Shown here: positions 59,041-64,000 of the stretch, one piece after another
Layout: the number at the start of each line of letters is the position of its first letter
Position numbering within the stretch: position 1 is the first letter of the stretch
NCBI GenBank assembly: GCA_000827205.1
Contig: KN832562.1
Coordinates: 62,001-126,000, forward strand
Length of the DNA: 64,000 nt
From: Plicaturopsis crispa FD-325 SS-3
Taxonomy: Eukaryota > Basidiomycota > Agaricomycetes > Amylocorticiales > Amylocorticiaceae
Direction: 5' to 3'
The notes under the pieces: generated by a model
What the model saw: the letters and a program-made list of their open reading frames with translations, nothing else
Database searches by the model: none
What the model was told of the DNA's origin: nothing
Made by a program: the position numbers and the translations under genes

Positions 59041-59940
59041 GGGTCCATAGTGATTGCGCAATCGATATCCTGCCGTCCACGGCCGCGACGGGTGTAAGAA
59101 GTGCCATATGCGAGTCCTACGGCTACAGCAATTGAAGACATGGTCACCCAAGTGCTCGCAGTGTATCGAAAACGAGCCAGTATGAGTCTGTCGGGCCTTT
59201 TGATACGAGCTCGAGAATTCGTGGAGGTGAGAGCAAGACAAAAACTAAATAGCCCCTATCGAGCGAGCTCCCAAAGTCCACATCTTTTCACTTGCAAGCT
59301 CGACAACATTGACAGCAATGGCGCTCAAGCGCTCAGCTCGCTGCATACTGTTTATGTGTCGACACCTTGCCTCGGCGTGAGGAATGAAGGCGATGTTGTT
59401 TTCGACATTTTGACTAGGTAGGCAGGCTCCAACGTTCGCGGGAGTAGGCCGTCGCGCTATTGGACATGATGAAAGCCGGCGGGAGGCCTCGGTGGTCGTC
59501 CCCAGGTCGTCCCTGGTTCTTCTCGACGATGTCGCCAGACTCATCCTTCGAGTCAGTGTACAATGAATTTCAAATGTTCTCGCCGGAGGAGACTCGTAGG
59601 CAAGTGTAACTGCCATTGTATGCTCATCTTGACTTCATCACGCCGTCTCGCCATCGGTAAGTTGCACATACTGGTACTGACTGGATGGTATGCGGCTTCC
59701 AATAGTGCCAATACCATCTGGGAATCTGCGACGTCGTTTGCCAATCGTTTGCACTCGTAGGATCGTAGCCGAGGAGAGCCGAGGAGGTACCACCTTGGCG
59801 GCGGTCTGATGCGGCCCAGTCTAGACACCCCGCTAGAGCCCACAACGATCGGACGAGTTTTCAACGCCTAGATCGACGAGGACAGCCCTATCAACATCGG
59901 CCCGTAAGCGCGTCGAACTCGGAACAATATCCGTGATAAC
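59041..59940. other. Intergenic stretch upstream of the mitochondrial alcohol dehydrogenase
   Basis: About 0.9 kb between the transposon-like region and the dehydrogenase promoter. Short frames only (for example 59245-59616 and 59553-59864 on the minus strand), with no domain or splice chain. Nothing else is recognised. Confidence 0.45.
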
Positions 59941-59946
59941 CATTAT

Positions 59947-59954
59947 TTTATAAG
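59947..59954 (+). promoter_or_regulatory. TATA-like box of the mitochondrial alcohol dehydrogenase
   Basis: The sequence ttttataagg lies about 65-70 bp upstream of the start codon at 60019, a normal distance for a TATA element in this lineage. Confidence 0.55.
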
Positions 59955-60018
59955 GGGTGTGGGCGGTAATGGAACTACAACCATCTCGCTGTAACCCAGA
60001 CTGCCACTCGAGCGCACC

Positions 60019-61517
60019 ATGCAGCGCCTACTCCCCCCTACAATGACCAGAACCGCGGCGAGACGGATGTGGAATGCTCCCGCCACACTGCGTTCCACCC
60101 GACTACCAACGAACACCGTCAATACCGCCCTGCGGTACAGACACACGCGCGGGTACGCCACCGGCGCGTCGACATCCACCGCCACCTCGCACACCTCCTA
60201 CAGCGACACCACCGAAACCACCCTGCCCGGATTCACGATACCCAAAACGCAGAAAGTCGCCGTCGTGCCATCCGCGGGCGGCGCGCTCCGGATCGAATCC
60301 GACTTCCCCGTGAAGACGCAGGCGCAGCTCGCGCCGGGGGAGTGCCTCGTCAAGCTGGAGTGCACCGGCGTGTGCCACACGGACCTGCACGCCAAGAAAG
60401 ATGACTGGCCGCTGCACCCGACGACGCCCCTCATCGGCGGGCACGAGGGTGTTGGCGTCGTTGTTGCTATTGGGTCCCATACTCCCCATAGCCCTGTCAA
60501 GCTCGGCCAGCGTGTAGGCATCAAGTGGATCGCTAATGCGTGCTTGGATTGCGAGCCTTGCAGGAAAGGCTTGGAGCAGAGTCAGTCTTTTTCTATAGGA
60601 TCTCTTTTGCCCTTGTCTAACATGCTCCCAGACTGCGCACACGCGAAGATCAGTGGTTTCAACCACGACGGTACATTTGCCGAATATGTTGTACGTCCTT
60701 GCGTGCCCTGTCCTCTGCGCGTTATGACTGACACTCAGTCCAGCAATCCTACGTCCACTACGTAACCCCCATCCCCGACTCACTTGACAGCAACCAGGCT
60801 GCCTCGATCCTCTGCGCCGGTGTCACCACCTACCGCGCGATCAAGTACAGCCAAACCGAGGCCGGCGACTACATCGTCATCCCCGGCGCCGGAGGGGGCC
60901 TCGGACACCTCGCCATCCAATACGCCAAGTATAAGGGTCTGCGCGTCATTGCGGTCGACACGGGCGCGGAGAAGAAAGAGCTGTGCCTGAGTCTCGGCGC
61001 GGAGAAATGGATCGATTTCCGCGAGTCGAAGGATTTGGTGGCCGATATCAAGGCTGCTACGGGTGGTGAGGGACCTCATGCCGCTCTTGTTACCGCTGCA
61101 ACCGTACGTTCCGTGTTATCTGCGCTCTATGCTGTAGCTGATACGCAATCTCGAATAGGGCGCGGCATACCAGCAGGCGATCGACTACCTCCGCCCAGGA
61201 GGAAAGCTCATGGCTGTCGGTCTTCCGGGAGAAGCGACCCTCGACGCGTCGATATTCTTCACCGTGTTCAAGAGCATCAGCATCCTTGGCTCGTATGTCG
61301 GTAACCGTCAAGACGCGATCGAGGCGATCGAGATTGCTTCGCGCGGCGCGGTCACTGTGCACTATGTCCTCAAGGGCTTGTCTGACCTGAAAGAGTGCGT
61401 CTACATCTATTATCAAATTATTCGAGAATAATAAACTGACGATGGGGGCACAGGGTCTACGAGGGAATGGAGGCGGGTAAGGTCGCTGGGCGTGTCGTTT
61501 TAGACATGAAGAAGTAA
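60019..61517 (+). CDS. Zinc alcohol dehydrogenase, predicted mitochondrial form
   Basis: Sister of the enzyme at 53724-55025, with an extra N-terminal segment. Five exons (60019-60580, 60632-60690, 60744-61103, 61159-61394, 61454-61517) total 1281 nt, 426 residues, about 68 more than the cytosolic form. The added segment is Arg/Thr/Ala-rich and almost free of acids at first (TRTAARRMWNAPATLRSTRL), reaching RHTRGYATG, a plausible cleavage context after R-G-Y; this is how yeast Adh3 differs from Adh1. The catalytic core keeps CTGVCHTDLH, GGHEGVG, CLDCEPCRKGLEQ-NC and IPGAGGGLGHLAIQYA. Intron positions and the sizes of the last four exons equal those of the cytosolic gene. A mitochondrial ethanol-acetaldehyde shuttle or NADH balancing role is the expected function. 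Confidence 0.95.
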
Positions 61518-61890
61518 AGGGATGCGACGATTGAACTTATGCAACCTTCGCATCCCTCCCCCGCCATCGCATAAAGTGTTGGCCATTATTATAATCACTG
61601 TACCTCACTGGCCCTCAAGGATAACCTTGTAATTTACTGTACTTCGATACAAACTGAACGACCAATTTGTTTTGCGTAACTTGCCTCCGCACTCGAGTCT
61701 CGGAGGCAGCTCGGAGGTGCGGACGGATATTAAGGACCCGCGGCCCCACGTGGCCGATGAATACTCTGGAGAGTTCCAGCAACCTGCTTGCTAATTACCG
61801 TCTCTAAGGCCGCACTCTCTTTCTTCAATACCACCACCACCTTTGGATCCTCCTATATTCTCCTAAACGTTGACCAGTTCAGAGTCAAAT

Positions 61891-63597
61891 ATGGCGGACG
61901 GACGCGGTCTCCCATTGCTGAGCGGGCCGCCGCCATCTCCACGCACCGATCGCGCAGAGATTGCCTGTCGGAAGTGCAACAAAGAGTTCAATCTGATCTT
62001 TACAAGGTCGAGGAAGTGTAACCACTGCGGTGAGTATACGTGCACCGCTACTGCTACAATGTATTGAGGAAGAGCACAGGTTATTCGTATTGCAGCTCCT
62101 GTGCAGATTACCAAGCCCTGATGCCGCGCAGCGGACCGCAGGGGGCTGGGTACGACGTCATGTCGGTGTGTGCGTACTGCATCGACCATCTCAACAGTAC
62201 GTGGGCGTGTACCTCGGCTGCTCGTGCGCGTCAACCAACCCTGCTACGCTTTACTAGTCACCGCGGCGCCGCGTAGCAAGCTGAAAGCGATGCCCCTTTC
62301 GAAGCTTCGCAAATATATTGCAGCGTACAACATCAAGGCCGATGGTGCGGTCGAGAAAGACCACCTAATCGACATTATTCTTGTACGTGAGATGCCCCTT
62401 TTAAGAAATGGTCGTTTGTGCTGAATGCGTTTGACAGGATAAGAAGGTACGCTTGTTGAGAGTTTACATCGGCTAGTCTGACACCATATAGGAGCGCAAT
62501 GGCTGCCTCCCGCGCGCGAACGAAGAATACTACCGCAAATATTCGGTGCCATACGTCGCCTCGCCTCCGCGTGGATTGTTCTCTCGGATCGCCGAAGAAC
62601 TCAACCCCTCGAGTTCAATCTCGGGCTCGCACGAGCACACGGCTCGCCCCCCTCCACCGCGACAGCAGCCTCAACCCACGTTCGCCCGACCCGACCTCGA
62701 GCCCGACCACCCCCACCCGCAGCCACGATTTGCGCCGCCACCAGGTCCACCGCCACCTCCGCGTCAGCCCCAGCCCCGGTACCACCCGCATCCCTACCCG
62801 CAGCCGCCGCGCGCCGCGCCACAGCCCCAGGCGCAACCACCCCGCCGCCCGGCGTCGACTAGCCGGTCTGATAATCTCGCTGCACCACCGCCACAACGAC
62901 AGCGCGCTGCCTCGTCATCGAGTCCGCCCGTGCGCGTACCTCCGCTAGAAGAGCTACTCGACTATGACAACCCGGCTGTTGGGGCGCTGTCTATATCTAC
63001 GCTGAAGGCGGTAAGTAATCATCATCGTTGTGATTGGGCCTAGCTGAGACCCGCTTAGATTTTGTTTGCGAATCACGTACCGGTTCACGCTGGGATGGTC
63101 CTCGAGAAGGGCGAGCTCGTGGCAAGAGTGCTTAGACTTATCCAAGACGAGCGCGATGAAATCGAGCGCAAGCGCCTCGCGGATGAACAGGAGGAGCTCG
63201 AGCGTCGGCGGAGAGAAGAGGAGCAGATTGCACAGGACCGCGCCGCGCGAGAGGAGTGGCGGCGCCGCGAGCAGGAGAAGGAGAAGCAGGCGCAGGGCGA
63301 GAAGGCAGAAGGCAGTGGCCAGGCGAAGCCGCCGCCCGCCGCAGCTACAGCCGAGCGCGCCGGTCTCTGCGTTATCTGCCAGGACGAGGAGGCGAATATC
63401 GTCGCTATGGACTGCGGGTACGTTTGGGCGCACATCCTTTTGGTCTTGGGTGGGAGGAGCTGACACTGGGCTGATATAGGCACCTCGCGATGTGCCGTGC
63501 GTGCTCGGAGCTGATCATGCATTCGAGCCGTGAATGTCCGCTGTGTCGTACGCGCATTGTCACCGAGCAGCGGCTGCTGCGCGTTTTCAAGTCGTAG
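61891..63597 (+). CDS. FYVE-like / SAP-like / RING E3 ubiquitin ligase
   Basis: Probable ubiquitin ligase with the architecture of animal RNF34/RFFL (CARP) proteins. Seven exons (61891-62029, 62080-62196, 62258-62382, 62438-62446, 62492-63010, 63059-63417, 63480-63597) total 1386 nt, 461 residues. The N-terminal zinc finger has eight cysteines in FYVE spacing: CRKCNKEFNLIFTRSRKC, then HCGYSYCSSC and VCAYC. The FYVE phosphoinositide-binding motif R-R-H-H-C-R is RSRKCN here, so membrane lipid binding is doubtful, as in CARP proteins. A SAP-like helix pair follows (MPLSKLRKYIAAYNIKADGA). The middle 140 residues are Pro/Gln/His-rich. A second helical unit (FANHVPVHAGMVLEKGELVA) leads into a charged coiled coil (about 63130-63330) and the C-terminal RING CVICQDEEANIVAMDCGHLA...CPLC (C3HC4). 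One exon is 9 nt long, coding for DKK. Confidence 0.92.
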
Positions 63598-64000
63598 CAC
63601 CCTTCCCAGGACATGCATCCCACTCTTCATCGACTACCACACATCAATTTACCCCACCCTCTTGCATTGTTCTTACAGGGATCTCATCGTTTTAAATTTT
63701 GGGCGGATTAAACTGACAGTACTCGTGTATGTATGTATCGTATCAACTTCCGTAGATAGGCTCATTCAATCCCATTGCTTATTAGGGGTGTTAAGCATTC
63801 AACGTCAGCGGTCTATATGTTGTCTAAGTCGAAGGCGCGGAGAGAGATCACAGTCGTTGACACTGGCGTGCGGCAGTAGTGGTCATGCAAGGCGTCGCTG
63901 CATTGTCGCATCCGTTTATTATAACACCCAACTAAGTATTCATTATGCATCGTCCGTCTATCTGTCTCAGTAGCTCCCCACACCGTTCACCTATCCAAGC
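63598..64000. other. 3' flank of the RING ligase gene
   Basis: About 400 bp to the window edge. Presumptive 3' UTR followed by non-coding sequence; an AT-rich segment at 63690-63712 could serve 3' processing. No gene start is seen. Confidence 0.5.

Noticed and set aside
1-64000. CRISPR arrays, bacterial operons, rRNA genes, retroelement coding domains
   Set aside because: None was seen by eye: no regularly spaced direct repeats, no rRNA-like blocks, and no reverse transcriptase, integrase or capsid-type motifs in the translated frames.

Overview
The window is nuclear DNA of a filamentous basidiomycete, most likely an Agaricomycete. Three things point there: almost every gene is cut by many introns of about 45-65 nt with GT(A/G)NGT donors and CTAAC/CTAAT-type branch sites; a DUF6533-type membrane protein, a family I know mainly from mushroom-forming fungi, is present; and the protein relatives I recognise (NCS1 permease, Gin4-type kinase, RSC8, PFK-2 and others) have a fungal flavour. 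Genes were rebuilt by eye from open frames and splice signals. For most genes the exon lengths I give sum to a multiple of three and join conserved blocks in frame; where they do not, I say so.

Layout. 1-1.1 kb (-): 5' part of a Ran1-like kinase. 4.1-8.3 kb (+): a Lys/Ser-rich KEN-box protein and a 17-exon nucleobase/allantoin-type NCS1 permease. 8.4-11.7 kb (-): 6-phosphofructo-2-kinase with a Ser in place of the phosphatase histidine, and a Yra1/ALY mRNA-export factor. 12.2-13.8 kb (+): mitochondrial ribosome-assembly GTPase MTG1. 16.5-17.3 kb (+): an unknown nuclear-type protein. 20.06 kb (+): intron-containing tRNA-Thr(AGU). 20.5-24 kb (-): MFS transporter and RNA polymerase II subunit RPB11. 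24.7-27.7 kb (+): ribosomal protein uL15 and a Mahogunin-like RING ligase. 28.0-28.7 kb (-): small four-helix membrane protein. 28.7-33.1 kb: gene-poor, repeat-bearing stretch. 33.1-38.5 kb (-): bHLH factor and Gin4/Hsl1-type septin kinase. 38.8-41 kb (+): mitochondrial PPR protein. 41.4-43.1 kb (-): signal peptide/single-span receptor-like protein. 44.5-47.2 kb (+): 19-exon cytochrome P450. 48.2-51.0 kb (-): RSC8/SWI3 chromatin remodeller subunit and an Alba-domain protein. 51.3-53.4 kb (+): DUF6533-type protein. 53.7-57.3 kb (-): zinc alcohol dehydrogenase and a flavin monooxygenase. 57.5-59.0 kb: a probable non-autonomous DNA transposon. 60.0-61.5 kb (+): a second alcohol dehydrogenase with a mitochondrial presequence. 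61.9-63.6 kb (+): FYVE-like/SAP-like/RING ubiquitin ligase.

How it fits together. Most of the window is a housekeeping neighbourhood (transcription, translation, mRNA export, mitochondrial ribosome assembly, septin/cell-cycle control, glycolytic regulation). The most distinctive block is 53.7-61.5 kb: two alcohol dehydrogenases that share all four intron positions, one apparently cytosolic and one apparently mitochondrial, in opposite orientation and separated by a flavin monooxygenase and a transposon-like insertion. I found no CRISPR, bacterial-type operon, or retroelement coding region. No wholly new system is demonstrated. The best candidates for a second look are this ADH-FMO-ADH block, the micro-exon genes, the kinase-only PFK-2, the RING ligases with unusual extra regions, and the repeat structures near 30-33 kb and 57.5-59 kb.
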